Shown piece by piece: positions 54,911 to 63,552 of a DNA stretch of 64,000 bases. This DNA comes from Chengkuizengella axinellae (lineage in GTDB: Bacteria > Bacillota > Bacilli > Paenibacillales > KCTC-33759). The notes beneath the pieces are model-generated. The model was not told where the DNA came from and did not search any database. It saw only the letters and a program-made list of their open reading frames with translations. The stretch covers positions 1 through 64,000 of the forward strand of contig NZ_JAVAMP010000015.1 in the NCBI RefSeq assembly GCF_030730905.1. Direction: 5' to 3'. The first letter of the stretch is position 1. The number at the start of each line of letters is the position of its first letter. Position numbers and translations under genes: made by a program.

Positions 54911-54939
54911 TTATAATTATTATTATATAATAATTATTG
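54911..54939. promoter_or_regulatory. PerR-like boxes upstream of dps
   Basis: TTATAATTATTATTA (54911-54925) matches 13 of the 14 defined positions of the PerR box TTATAATNATTATAA. A second, weaker match follows at 54925-54939. Both lie 55-85 bp before the dps start. This predicts induction by peroxide. Confidence 0.65.
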
Positions 54940-54995
54940 TAAATAATCATCTATATACTGTTTGTTTCAATTTCAATTAGAGAGGAGTATTATAC

Positions 54996-55436
54996 ATGAA
55001 TGAGAATTTAAACACAGCACTAAATCAACAATTAGCAAATATGAACGTATTGTATACTAAACTACATAACTACCACTGGTATGTAAAAGGAGAACATTTT
55101 TTTACATTACACGAAAAATTTGAAGAGTTATATAACGAGGTTACTGGTTATTCAGATGAAATCGCTGAAAATATGTTAGCATCTGGTGCAGTCCCAGCTG
55201 CTAGTTTAAGAGAATACTTAACTTTAGCTTCAATCGAGGAAGCAGCGAATGGTCTGTCTGCTAATGAGATGGTTCAATCTGTTGTAGATGATTTTTCAAA
55301 AATTGGATCAGAAATTAGGAAAGCCATTGAAATTGCAGATGAAGAAAATGATATTCGTGTAGCAGATTTACTTGAAGGTATAGTAATGAGTCTAGAAAAA
55401 CATCAATGGATGTTAAATGCTTACTTAGGAAAATAA
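54996..55436 (+). CDS. dps: Dps/MrgA mini-ferritin
   Basis: 146 residues of the Dps family. The ferroxidase centre residues are in LHNYHWYVKGEHFFTLHEKFEELYNEV (His, His and acidic ligands). It forms a 12-mer that stores iron, consumes peroxide and shields DNA. GAGAGGAG precedes the ATG. PerR-like boxes upstream fit regulation like Bacillus mrgA. Confidence 0.95.
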   Translation: MNENLNTALNQQLANMNVLYTKLHNYHWYVKGEHFFTLHEKFEELYNEVTGYSDEIAENMLASGAVPAASLREYLTLASIEEAANGLSANEMVQSVVDDFSKIGSEIRKAIEIADEENDIRVADLLEGIVMSLEKHQWMLNAYLGK

Positions 55437-55450
55437 AAATAAAAAACATT

Positions 55451-55487
55451 AACGCCTCAAATCATGGTAAAAATGAATTGAGGCGTT
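55451..55487. terminator. Terminator after dps
   Basis: AACGCCTCAA (55451-55460) pairs perfectly with TTGAGGCGTT (55478-55487), with A and T runs on either side; also serves the converging gene. Confidence 0.85.
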
Positions 55488-55503
55488 TTAATCATATACT
55501 CGA

Positions 55504-55731
55504 CTATTTCCTCTCATTTCCTCGTTTAAAATTCCCAGTAAGTTTGGCCAATATAAGTTGAATCCCAAATTCATCTTTACCTTCTATATTTGAAAGGAAC
55601 TTTTTTGACTCCTTTTCGCTCAAAGTTTTTATCATTCGATTATCCCAATATATCATTACTTTATTTGCTTTTGTTATTTTATAGCTGAATGGACTTTCTT
55701 TTAAGCGATCTCGTTTATCTATTTCCCCCAT
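55504..55731 (-). CDS. Conserved small hypothetical protein
   Basis: 75 residues: KRDRLKESPFSYKITKANKVMIYWDNRMIKTLSEKESKKFL...TGNFKRGNERK. The pattern is familiar from small uncharacterised proteins of Bacilli. It is very basic at the C-terminus and has no membrane helix. GGGGGA precedes the ATG. Function unknown; a nucleic-acid role is only a guess from the charge. Confidence 0.75.
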   Translation of the reverse strand: MGEIDKRDRLKESPFSYKITKANKVMIYWDNRMIKTLSEKESKKFLSNIEGKDEFGIQLILAKLTGNFKRGNERK

Positions 55732-55853
55732 TTGTATCCCCCGTTCTATCTTTCAAAAATATACCTGTTATGCTATTCATTATATCATATGATTCATGTA
55801 TACCCATTACATTTGCTATTTTCATTAAAATTGTTTTATTTTTGTAATAGCTA

Positions 55854-56174
55854 CTAATCATGATCAGGAGGAGCTACAATTTTAATAATTCTATCCCCTT
55901 TGGGATTAAATATTTCTAATATTAAACTGGGAACTACGGTTGATAATTTATATTCTTTTGTTTTTATTTCTATTTCGTATCTATCTTTTGAAACGCCTTT
56001 TATACTGATGGTTGCTGGAGAAATACTCTCAATATCAAATAATGGCGTGAATAATTTAATTGTAAATTTATTTGTAGGCAGCTTTATTATAATTTCATTC
56101 AGTTTAGGACGATATATTTGTACTTCATTCCCTACATAATCATTTTCAACAATTTTCAAATGATGTTTGTACAT
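55854..56174 (-). CDS. Hypothetical protein, second gene of a small pair
   Basis: 106 residues, beta-rich with no signal or membrane helix. Phrases such as KFTIKLFTPLFDIESISPATISIKG resemble KWNFVAPLYDIDSVNTVQTTI in the gene just upstream, so the two may be distant relatives. GGAGAG precedes the ATG, 10 bp after the first gene. Not recognised; the pair could be a small structural or spore-surface component. Confidence 0.6.
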   Translation of the reverse strand: MYKHHLKIVENDYVGNEVQIYRPKLNEIIIKLPTNKFTIKLFTPLFDIESISPATISIKGVSKDRYEIEIKTKEYKLSTVVPSLILEIFNPKGDRIIKIVAPPDHD

Positions 56175-56184
56175 TTAAACTCTC

Positions 56185-56436
56185 CTAAACAGTAATTGGC
56201 TTTAATGTGATATTAACTAGTGTTCTTGCTACTTGTATTCCCTTGCCCTCTGTAACATTAGTAGAAAGAACGTACGCCCCAGATGGTACCATAGTGTTTA
56301 TGACATTATCAGGTGAAATCTTTGATACTAAAAAAGCGTTTGTATTTTCTAGCGCTGAAGATAATATAGTTGTTTGTACTGTATTTACTGAATCAATATC
56401 ATATAAAGGTGCGACAAAGTTCCACTTAATGTCCAT
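56185..56436 (-). CDS. Hypothetical protein, first gene of a small pair
   Basis: 83 residues, beta-rich: VAPLYDIDSVNTVQTTILSSALENTNAFLVSKISPDNVINTMVPSGAYVLS. No motif is recognised. Its ribosome binding site is weak (AGGG nine bases before ATG). A perfect 8+8 inverted repeat lies 24 bp upstream. The gap 56437-56700 holds nothing else identifiable. Confidence 0.55.
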   Translation of the reverse strand: MDIKWNFVAPLYDIDSVNTVQTTILSSALENTNAFLVSKISPDNVINTMVPSGAYVLSTNVTEGKGIQVARTLVNITLKPITV

Positions 56437-56459
56437 AACAAAAAACCCTATCGGAGTAT

Positions 56460-56477
56460 TTCGAAGATGTCTTCGAA
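56460..56477. promoter_or_regulatory. Palindrome upstream of the small hypothetical pair
   Basis: TTCGAAGA-TG-TCTTCGAA is a perfect 8+8 inverted repeat 24 bp before ATG 56436. It could be an operator or an RNA hairpin. Confidence 0.45.
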
Positions 56478-56700
56478 TCCTTCTTAAGAGGTAGTTTTTG
56501 TTGAAACATCAAATTTGTAAACTTCAAACTATTAAATTCAATTTGATCTCTTCTATTTGTTCCATTTGTCTTTTTTCATGAATATTATTTGCTAATTGAC
56601 TCATGATTTCTTGAACCATGATTTCTTACTTGAAAATGAACTCATCAGTTGGTTGAATATTGTCTGGGGGTGTTCTTTTCAAGTTCGATCAGAGAACAAT

Positions 56701-57186
56701 TCATAACCTGTCTGAACTTACATTGGTATTTTCATGCTGTAACAACCATTCTTTTCTCCACATGCCTCCGCCATATCCAACTAGCTTTCCATTGCTTCCT
56801 ACGACTCTGTGACACGGGATAATGATGACAATTTTATTCTTATTGTTCGCATTCCCTACGGCTCTCATCGCTTTTTCGTTCCCTATCTTTTCCCCTACTT
56901 TTTTATAGGATGCTAATTCTCCAAATGGTATGTTTGTTAATTCATTCCACACTTTTTCTTGAAACTCAGTACCTTGTAAATGCAAATTCAAATGAAACTG
57001 TTTTCTAGTCCCCTTAAAGTATTCATCTAATTGTTTACTTGTCTCTTTTAATATAAGAGGTATTTGTGAAGATTGGGGTTCTTTCTTTTCTTCTACGAAT
57101 TGTACTTCTTTCAATTTTTGTTCATCACTTTTGCATTTAAGCAATCCAACTGGTGAGTCGTAATATAATATATAATCATTGTTCAT
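56701..57186 (-). CDS. ogt: Methylated-DNA--protein-cysteine methyltransferase
   Basis: 161 residues. The acceptor cysteine lies in VIIIPCHRVVG, with the helix-turn-helix FQEKVWNELTNIPFGELASYKKVGEKIGNEKAMRAVGNANNKN ahead of it. It removes methyl groups from O6-methylguanine in a suicide reaction. There is no Ada-type regulatory domain. The start is set by sequence homology; AAGGAAGG is about 12 bases upstream. Confidence 0.95.
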   Translation of the reverse strand: MNNDYILYYDSPVGLLKCKSDEQKLKEVQFVEEKKEPQSSQIPLILKETSKQLDEYFKGTRKQFHLNLHLQGTEFQEKVWNELTNIPFGELASYKKVGEKIGNEKAMRAVGNANNKNKIVIIIPCHRVVGSNGKLVGYGGGMWRKEWLLQHENTNVSSDRL

Positions 57187-57259
57187 TGTTCATGTACACC
57201 TTCCTTATACCCTTAACTATACAATAATGTAGAAGAAAAGTTTTTTAAAATCTTGCTTT

Positions 57260-57925
57260 CTAATTTTTAAATGGCGGATTCTCCTTGTTTCCCCATTGAT
57301 TCAAATAAATCAAATCTCGGAGTTCTTCTCTTTTCGCCCATTTATTCGTTTCTAGAATAGGGGCCTTGGGATATTCATCTGTATATCCTATCGTCAATAA
57401 TGCTGCAGGATCAATATGAGGCGGAATACTTAATATATCTCTAACATCATTTTTTTTATAAAAGCTCACCCAACCAAGTGCGATTCCTTCTGCACAGGAA
57501 GCGAGCCACATATTTTGTATCGAACAAGCCACAGACATAAGGTCTGTTTCTGGAATGGAGTTCCTTCCAAGTACATGCGAACCTCCTCTTGTTGGATCAC
57601 AGGTAACACAAATTGTTACTGGCGCTTCCTTTAAACCCTCTACTTTTAAAGACAGGAAATGACTTTGACGTTTGCCTTCATAATGGATGGCCAAAGCCCG
57701 CCTTTCTTTATCCGCTGCCCATGCCAATTGATCTTTTACTTTCGGTGATTTAATAATAATAAAATTCCAAGGCTGCATAAAACCTACTGAAGGGGCATTG
57801 TGTCCCGCTTCTATAATTCGCTCAATAGCTGCATCAGGTATAGGTCGATTTAAAAAAGAACGGACATCCCTTCTTGTATGAATGACTTTATATATCGCCT
57901 CTCGTTCTTGATCAGAAAACATCAT
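57260..57925 (-). CDS. bluB: 5,6-Dimethylbenzimidazole synthase (BluB)
   Basis: 221 residues of the nitroreductase fold with the BluB signatures RRDVRSFLNRPIPD, NAPSVGFMQPWNFI, VTCDPTRGGSHVLGR and IQNMWLASCAEGIALGWVSFY. BluB breaks down reduced FMN with oxygen to make the lower ligand of vitamin B12. Other cobalamin genes are not next to it. An ordinary nitroreductase is the alternative, but the CDPTRGG and GWVSFY segments favour BluB. Confidence 0.87.
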   Translation of the reverse strand: MMFSDQEREAIYKVIHTRRDVRSFLNRPIPDAAIERIIEAGHNAPSVGFMQPWNFIIIKSPKVKDQLAWAADKERRALAIHYEGKRQSHFLSLKVEGLKEAPVTICVTCDPTRGGSHVLGRNSIPETDLMSVACSIQNMWLASCAEGIALGWVSFYKKNDVRDILSIPPHIDPAALLTIGYTDEYPKAPILETNKWAKREELRDLIYLNQWGNKENPPFKN

Positions 57926-58076
57926 GACATCCTCCCTCTTTCCATAAAATACTTATATTTCATTGATTTTACATCGTTTTTACTTGCAATCAATCTTTTA
58001 AAAACAAATATTTTATAACATAAACATATGAAATCAATTTAGTTTCAAATCAGATTTCATAAAGGAGAGAAGTTAA

Positions 58077-59249
58077 ATGAGGATTGCAATCTTTACTGAC
58101 ACTTATTTACTCGATATCAATGGAGTTGCAAAAACTTTAGGAAGATAGTCAAGTTATCTTGAAAAAAATAATATTCCATTTCGCATTTATGCCCCTCATC
58201 ATGAACAGAACAAATATATAAATGATGATATTGTTCAAACTTATTACAGCATCCCTTTTCTACTGTATCCTGAATGCAAAATGGCTTTCCCTAACCCTAT
58301 TCATATAAAGAAATCACTTCAGCAATTTCAACCCACTCTTTTTCACATTGCCACCCCATTTAATATTGGTTTGCTTGGACACCATTACGCAAGTAAATAT
58401 AACATTCCATTCGTTGCTTCTTATCACACAAATTTTGATCAATATTTAAATTACTATAAAATGCAATGGATGGAACCAATCTTATGGAAGTATATGTTGT
58501 GGTTTCATCAGGAATGTAAAAAAATCTATGTTCCTTCACAATCAACCAAGTCCTATTTGGAGCAAAAAGATTTAGACAATATAGAGATCTGGGGTCGAGG
58601 TATTGATACTGAAGTTTTTCATCCTATTCCAAACCGAGATGAAGTATGGAATGAATATGGTATTTCCACTGATAAATTTGTTATTCTATATGTAGGTCGT
58701 TTAGCACTTGAGAAAAATATTGATGTTCTAATCAACGCGTACAATCAATTATCTAAAGAAATAAAAGATCAATGTGAGCTTGTCATTGTTGGTGAAGGTC
58801 CGTTATATAAAGATCTTTCGGAATTGGCCTCGCGAATTTCTAAGGATTCTATTCATTTTCTTGGTTTTAAGCAAGGAATAAAACTAAGCGAACTCTATGC
58901 AGCTGCGGACCTATTCGCATTTCCTTCAGCTACAGAAACTTTTGGAAATGTTATATTAGAAGCAATGGCTTCAGGTACACCCGTTATTGGTATTAATGCT
59001 GGAGGAGTAAAAGACAACATCATTCATGAAAAAACTGGGCTGTTGAGTCCCTACAATGATATCACAAGTTTTAAGAATAATATGGAACGATTATACAATG
59101 ATTCCAAACTAAGATATACATTAACAAATAATGCGTTAAAGTATTGTAAAGAGAAATCTTGGAACGCTATTTTTGACAAATTATTAGCAAGTTTTTATGA
59201 AGTGGAAACAAATTCTAACCAAAATACAGATCAGATTATGATTCATTAA
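58077..59249 (+). pseudogene. Group 4 glycosyltransferase interrupted by an amber codon
   Basis: The gene starts at ATG 58077 after AAAGGAGAG and reads MRIAIFTDTYLLDINGVAKTLGR, then TAG at 58146-58148, and continues in the same frame to 59249 (391 codons in all). The rest is an intact GT-B transferase: ASYHTNFDQYL, IWGRGIDTEVFHP, LYVGRLALEKNIDVLI, GEGPLYKDL and EAMASGTPVIGINAGG. Relatives are glucuronosyl and mannosyl lipid transferases such as MgtA. An internal start (ATG 58281) would lose the acceptor-side N-terminus. It lies 18 bp before the UDP-glucose dehydrogenase gene. Confidence 0.8.
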
Positions 59250-59267
59250 GTAAGAGAGGAATGAAAC

Positions 59268-60632
59268 ATGAAAGTAGTTATGATTGGAAGTGGATATGTT
59301 GGGTTAACAACGGGGGTTGCCCTATCCTATATCGGACATGAAGTATCTATTATAGATATAGATGTGAAAAAAATTGATAAATTGAAAAATCGAATCCCCC
59401 CTTTTCATGAGCAGGGTCTTGAACAATTACTTCAAGAAACATCGTCTTCGATGTCATTTTATGACCATTGGGAAGGTATTAATTTAGACGTAGATATCAT
59501 TATTCTAGCCGTGGGTACGCCTAGTAAATCTAACAATGAAGCTGATTTATCATATGTTGAAGATGCAGCACGTCAAATAGGAAACAAACTAACAAGAAAC
59601 ATGAATCCACTTATAGTAAATAAATCCACAGTCCCAATTGGTGCTGCTGATAAAGTCAAACAAATCATTATGCAAACTTGTACTGCCAAAGGGTTTGTTT
59701 CTCACATTCAAGTGGCCTCAAATCCAGAATTTCTTCGTGAAGGCGAAGCCTTATATGATTCCTTTTACCCGGATCGAATCATTGTGGGAGTGGATTCAGA
59801 CTTTGCTAGAAATCAATTGTATTCGTTATATCAACCTATACTGGAACGTACGTTCAAACCATTAAGTGTACTTCCTAAAGCTAGAAATGCAACGTTGCCC
59901 CCTTTCATCTCAACAAGTCCTAATAGTGCGGAATTAATTAAATATGCTGCGAATTCCTTTCTAGCTATGAAGATATCCTTCATTAATGAATTTGCAAACC
60001 TCGCTGAACAAGTTGGTGCAGATATTACAGAAGTAGCTAGAGGGATTGGATTAGATGAAAGAATTGGCACAAGATTTTTAAATGCAGGGATCGGCTGGGG
60101 CGGAAGCTGTTTTGGTAAAGATACTCGAGCTATTATCCAAACTGGCAAACAATATGGATCTGAAATGAGTATCGTCCAAACTGTTGTTCAAACAAATGAT
60201 AAACAAAGAGAATTGGTTGTTAAAAAATTGCAAAATTATTTAAAGGTTCTTCGAGGAAAAACTATTGGAATTTTAGGATTAGCTTTTAAACCTAATACAG
60301 ATGACATTAGAGATGCACCATCCATAGATATTATCCAAAGGCTTATTGATTTAGGTGTCTACGTTCAAGTTTATGATCCACTAGCAATGGAGCAATGTAA
60401 GTTATCGCATCCATCTTTAGATATCCACTATACAGAAACTGCTGAGGAAGTTTTCAATCAAGCTCACGCCATTATCTTGGTAACAGAATGGGAGGAATTT
60501 AGAACCTTATCCTATCAACATTTAGTACAACGTATGAGAAATAATTTAGTGATTGATGGACGAAACTTTTTAAATGGAGAAATCATAACAGAATATGGTT
60601 ATACGTACAGCGGAATCGGAAAAGGCAGTTGA
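59268..60632 (+). CDS. ugd: UDP-glucose 6-dehydrogenase
   Basis: 454 residues: NAD-binding GSGYVGLTTGVALSYIGH at the start, VGTPSKSNNEADLSYVEDAA, NPEFLREGEA, the catalytic cysteine in GWGGSCFGKDTRAI, and the C-terminal LGLAFKPNTDDIRDAPS. It oxidises UDP-glucose to UDP-glucuronate. The upstream glycosyltransferase would be the natural user of that sugar nucleotide, for example to make a glucuronosyl lipid. GAGAGGA precedes the ATG. Confidence 0.95.
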   Translation: MKVVMIGSGYVGLTTGVALSYIGHEVSIIDIDVKKIDKLKNRIPPFHEQGLEQLLQETSSSMSFYDHWEGINLDVDIIILAVGTPSKSNNEADLSYVEDAARQIGNKLTRNMNPLIVNKSTVPIGAADKVKQIIMQTCTAKGFVSHIQVASNPEFLREGEALYDSFYPDRIIVGVDSDFARNQLYSLYQPILERTFKPLSVLPKARNATLPPFISTSPNSAELIKYAANSFLAMKISFINEFANLAEQVGADITEVARGIGLDERIGTRFLNAGIGWGGSCFGKDTRAIIQTGKQYGSEMSIVQTVVQTNDKQRELVVKKLQNYLKVLRGKTIGILGLAFKPNTDDIRDAPSIDIIQRLIDLGVYVQVYDPLAMEQCKLSHPSLDIHYTETAEEVFNQAHAIILVTEWEEFRTLSYQHLVQRMRNNLVIDGRNFLNGEIITEYGYTYSGIGKGS

Positions 60633-60636
60633 TTTA

Positions 60637-60669
60637 AGCCCACTAATATATTCATTAGTGGGCTATTTT
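60637..60669 (+). terminator. Terminator of the glycosyltransferase-ugd unit
   Basis: AGCCCACTAAT (60637-60647) pairs perfectly with ATTAGTGGGCT (60654-60664), then ATTTTATTTT. Confidence 0.9.
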
Positions 60670-60711
60670 ATTTTATTGGTAATCTATATCTCTTCTACTA
60701 CTCTAATTCAT

Positions 60712-61998
60712 CTAAGTTTGCTGTGGTTTCAATGACGGCTGTTTTAAAAATTCTAAGTAGAAATATATAGCCGCGATGATGAATAAGCAAACTCCTCCAG
60801 TCAAAGGCAACCAAAAGGCAGGGATCTTATTTAGAATCGTACCTGAAGTAATCATAGCTAAAGGTACAAATGTTTTTACGATTGAAAGTGCAACACTTAT
60901 TACCCTTCCTCTCAACTCATCAGGAACTAATTTTTGCAGCATCGTCATCACAGGAATATCTATAAAAGCAATCGCGAACCCATATGCCAGATGAATGAAA
61001 ACATAATAAAGGGTATAAAACAGCTTGAATTCAAAGCTTATGATTAGTATAGGAGCTGCGATGAAGAGGATTAATAATGAATTTATTAAAGTCATTAAGG
61101 TAAGTAATTTAGCATATTCCATTAATCGATCATTTAATTTGCTAACTAAAATAGCTCCTAATAATATTCCAACAGACAATGAACCTTCAATAATCCCAAA
61201 GGAAACGGGGCTTAATTCGATTACATTCGTAATAATATATGGTACTGGAATTACGACTGAAAAGGTAAAGAAAAAATTGATTAATATGAATAAAATCATC
61301 ATGTTGATTAAATTTTTTTGGTTGAATAAGAATGAGATCCCATCCTTTATATCTTTAAATATATTGATTTTACCTTCTCTACTCTTTTTCTCTTCTACAT
61401 TAAAATTAAAATTAATAAATAACTCAGACAAACCTGACAATACAAATGAAACTGCATTGATTAGAATAAAAAGTTGAATATCAATAAATGCATATACCAT
61501 ACCACCTAACACGGGTCCTAATATAAATGAGGCGGACATAATCATTCTCGTTATTGCATTCATTTTCATTAAATTTTTATCCAGTACGATATTTGGTTTT
61601 GCTGAGTCGGAGCATACAAAAAATAAAGTACCAAGAATATTCAGGATCAGTGTAACAGCATAAATCAAAATTAAATTAAATTGTACAAAACTTACGAAAA
61701 ATAAAATAAATAATACTATACCACTCAATAAATCTGTACCTACAATGATCATCTTCCGATTTAAACGATCTGTTAAAACACCTGCTATTGGACCAAAAAT
61801 CACAGTAGGCAATATAGATAAAACTAAATTTGTTGCGAAGGAAAGTCCAGAGCCTGTTGCGGTTAAGATATATAAACTAATCGCAAAGGAATATACGGAT
61901 GTGCCAAATAATGAAATAAATTGACCCGAGCAAAATAAAAAAAAGTTTTTAAAGTCTGATTTTGGATCTCTGAACGTTCTAATTAGATTTGTAATCAA
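60712..61998 (-). CDS. MFS exporter (first of two paralogues)
   Basis: 428 residues from a TTG start with AGGGGG upstream. Twelve transmembrane helices; the motif GPIAGVLTDRLNRKMIIVGTDLLSG after helix 2 and PDELRGRVISV in helix 10-11 are typical of the H+-antiporter DHA3 group, which exports macrolides and related drugs. A second copy with closely matching C-terminus is encoded at the window edge, on the far side of the MerR-methyltransferase gene. All three genes point the same way. Confidence 0.88.
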   Translation of the reverse strand: MITNLIRTFRDPKSDFKNFFLFCSGQFISLFGTSVYSFAISLYILTATGSGLSFATNLVLSILPTVIFGPIAGVLTDRLNRKMIIVGTDLLSGIVLFILFFVSFVQFNLILIYAVTLILNILGTLFFVCSDSAKPNIVLDKNLMKMNAITRMIMSASFILGPVLGGMVYAFIDIQLFILINAVSFVLSGLSELFINFNFNVEEKKSREGKINIFKDIKDGISFLFNQKNLINMMILFILINFFFTFSVVIPVPYIITNVIELSPVSFGIIEGSLSVGILLGAILVSKLNDRLMEYAKLLTLMTLINSLLILFIAAPILIISFEFKLFYTLYYVFIHLAYGFAIAFIDIPVMTMLQKLVPDELRGRVISVALSIVKTFVPLAMITSGTILNKIPAFWLPLTGGVCLFIIAAIYFYLEFLKQPSLKPQQT

Positions 61999-62143
61999 CT
62001 TGTTATCCCCCTCTATATGATTTGAGTAAAGTGCTTTCTGATCAGATTATGAGCTCTTTATCTTTATATAGAAGTTTAATGTATGGGGATAAGACGACAG
62101 CAATATAGGAAATGGATTTATTTTTGAATAAAAAACATTGATT

Positions 62144-62159
62144 ATGGGGTTAACCCCAT
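62144..62159. promoter_or_regulatory. Perfect palindrome in front of the first MFS gene
   Basis: ATGGGGTTAACCCCAT is a perfect 16-bp palindrome 146 bp upstream of the MFS start codon. Flanking TTGATT and TGATTA lie 19 bp apart around it, the geometry of a MerR-type spacer, although the better-looking boxes are on the plus strand. A likely operator for the MerR fusion protein. Confidence 0.55.
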
Positions 62160-62200
62160 GTTTGATTAACTGCCAATAATCAAATTATAGTTTTTATTGC

Positions 62201-62230
62201 AAAAAAGAAAGCTTCTTTCAAAGCTTCTTC
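62201..62230 (-). terminator. Weak terminator after the MerR-methyltransferase gene
   Basis: Two AAGCTT elements (62209-62214 and 62221-62226) can pair as a short stem, followed by six T on the minus strand (complement of 62201-62206). Confidence 0.45.
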
Positions 62231-62271
62231 ATTCATTTTATTATTAAGTTTGCATATAACTTCCTGGTGAT

Positions 62272-63525
62272 TTACTTGATCTCTCGCCGAGCATAGTAAT
62301 TATAAAAAAAAACTTTTTCTCCATTCGTAAAATAAGATTCATATTCTTCTTCAGGTTTTATTTCATCGTCAAAGATGACTTCATCCATTTTTATATAATT
62401 CAGTGATTCCATTCGCGTATTTACTTCTGACAGTGTAAATAAATCTCTTTGTTTTAACCGATGTACCTGACTTTTGTCTACGAAGTTTTCAAACAAAATG
62501 TATGACCCAAATATATTACTTTGTGCTTTTAAATAATGATCAATTTCTGCTAATAAAAAGGGTTCATGATCGAAACTGTAATTGGTTGTCCCACCTACAT
62601 CAAATAAATAATCTACACTTTTATTTTTAATCGGTACTTGTAAAAAATCCGAACAAATCAAGAGTACATTTTTCATTTGATCACTAGTTTCTAAAATGTT
62701 TTTCACAAAATATAGTTGCTCATAATCATGATCTACAGCAATATAAGAACAATCCTCTGGAATCACTTCATATATATGTCTAAGAAATATTCCAACGCCA
62801 GTGCCAATCTCTAATAAAATTTTAAGATGCAACTCATTATGGTTTATCTTTTTATTCAGCCAAACTATACATTTATAAAACTGATCAATCAGATTGCCGT
62901 CAACTTTTTGAATAAAATCAGAAATGCTGAAGTCCAATGAGGTAATCAATTCACCATTTTTCTTTTTTTCCTTGATCTTTTCATATACTTCCACCGTACA
63001 TAAAATTCCTTCTTCAATGAAATATGAGTTACCACAAGAGCACGTTAAACTTCCATTTAATATTTGATTATTTTCAATTCCCGCATTTTTAACGTTTAAA
63101 TTCCCTTGACATTTGTGACAAACTAGCATGGAAAGAGAGGCTAATGGAATCCCTAACTTTGTACGTTTTTTTCTTTGATTTTTATTCTTCTGTATTTCAG
63201 ATTCAAGATATTCCTTAGTCTCCTCCAGTTTTTTGATCTTATTTTCAATTTCTTTATATTTGTCATCAAATAAAGTTCGATAATATTCATATTGCTGAAA
63301 TGGAGATAAAATACCTAATCGTTTATATCGAAATATCATTTGAATTTCATTCAATGTAAAACCCATTTTTTTAAAGTATAAGATATCTTTTATGTCCTGG
63401 TTACATGTTTCTTCGAAGTGATACTTGCCACCCTTCTTTTCAGCTATGATCAACCCCATCTCCATATAATGCCTTATGCTGTCTATACTTATCTTATTTT
63501 TTTTCGATAATTCACCAATTTTCAT
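62272..63525 (-). CDS. Fusion of MerR regulator, zinc ribbon and SAM methyltransferase
   Basis: 417 residues in four parts. Residues 1-70 are a MerR helix-turn-helix (KIGELSKKNKISIDSIRHYMEMGLI). Residues 75-125 form the coiled dimerisation helix. Residues 134-180 are a Trm112-like zinc ribbon (LVCHKCQGNL...LTCSCGNSYFIEEGILCT). Residues 235-417 form a class I methyltransferase (LLEIGTGVGIFLRHI motif I, YIAVDHDYEQL motif II, VDYLFDVGGTTNYS motif IV). It is encoded between two MFS exporters on one strand. AAAGGTGAT precedes the ATG. In this family MerR proteins often carry their drug sensor fused; here the sensor slot is a methyltransferase. Confidence 0.85.
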   Translation of the reverse strand: MKIGELSKKNKISIDSIRHYMEMGLIIAEKKGGKYHFEETCNQDIKDILYFKKMGFTLNEIQMIFRYKRLGILSPFQQYEYYRTLFDDKYKEIENKIKKLEETKEYLESEIQKNKNQRKKRTKLGIPLASLSMLVCHKCQGNLNVKNAGIENNQILNGSLTCSCGNSYFIEEGILCTVEVYEKIKEKKKNGELITSLDFSISDFIQKVDGNLIDQFYKCIVWLNKKINHNELHLKILLEIGTGVGIFLRHIYEVIPEDCSYIAVDHDYEQLYFVKNILETSDQMKNVLLICSDFLQVPIKNKSVDYLFDVGGTTNYSFDHEPFLLAEIDHYLKAQSNIFGSYILFENFVDKSQVHRLKQRDLFTLSEVNTRMESLNYIKMDEVIFDDEIKPEEEYESYFTNGEKVFFYNYYARREIK

Positions 63526-63552
63526 CTTATCACCTTTATTTCATCTATTCAT

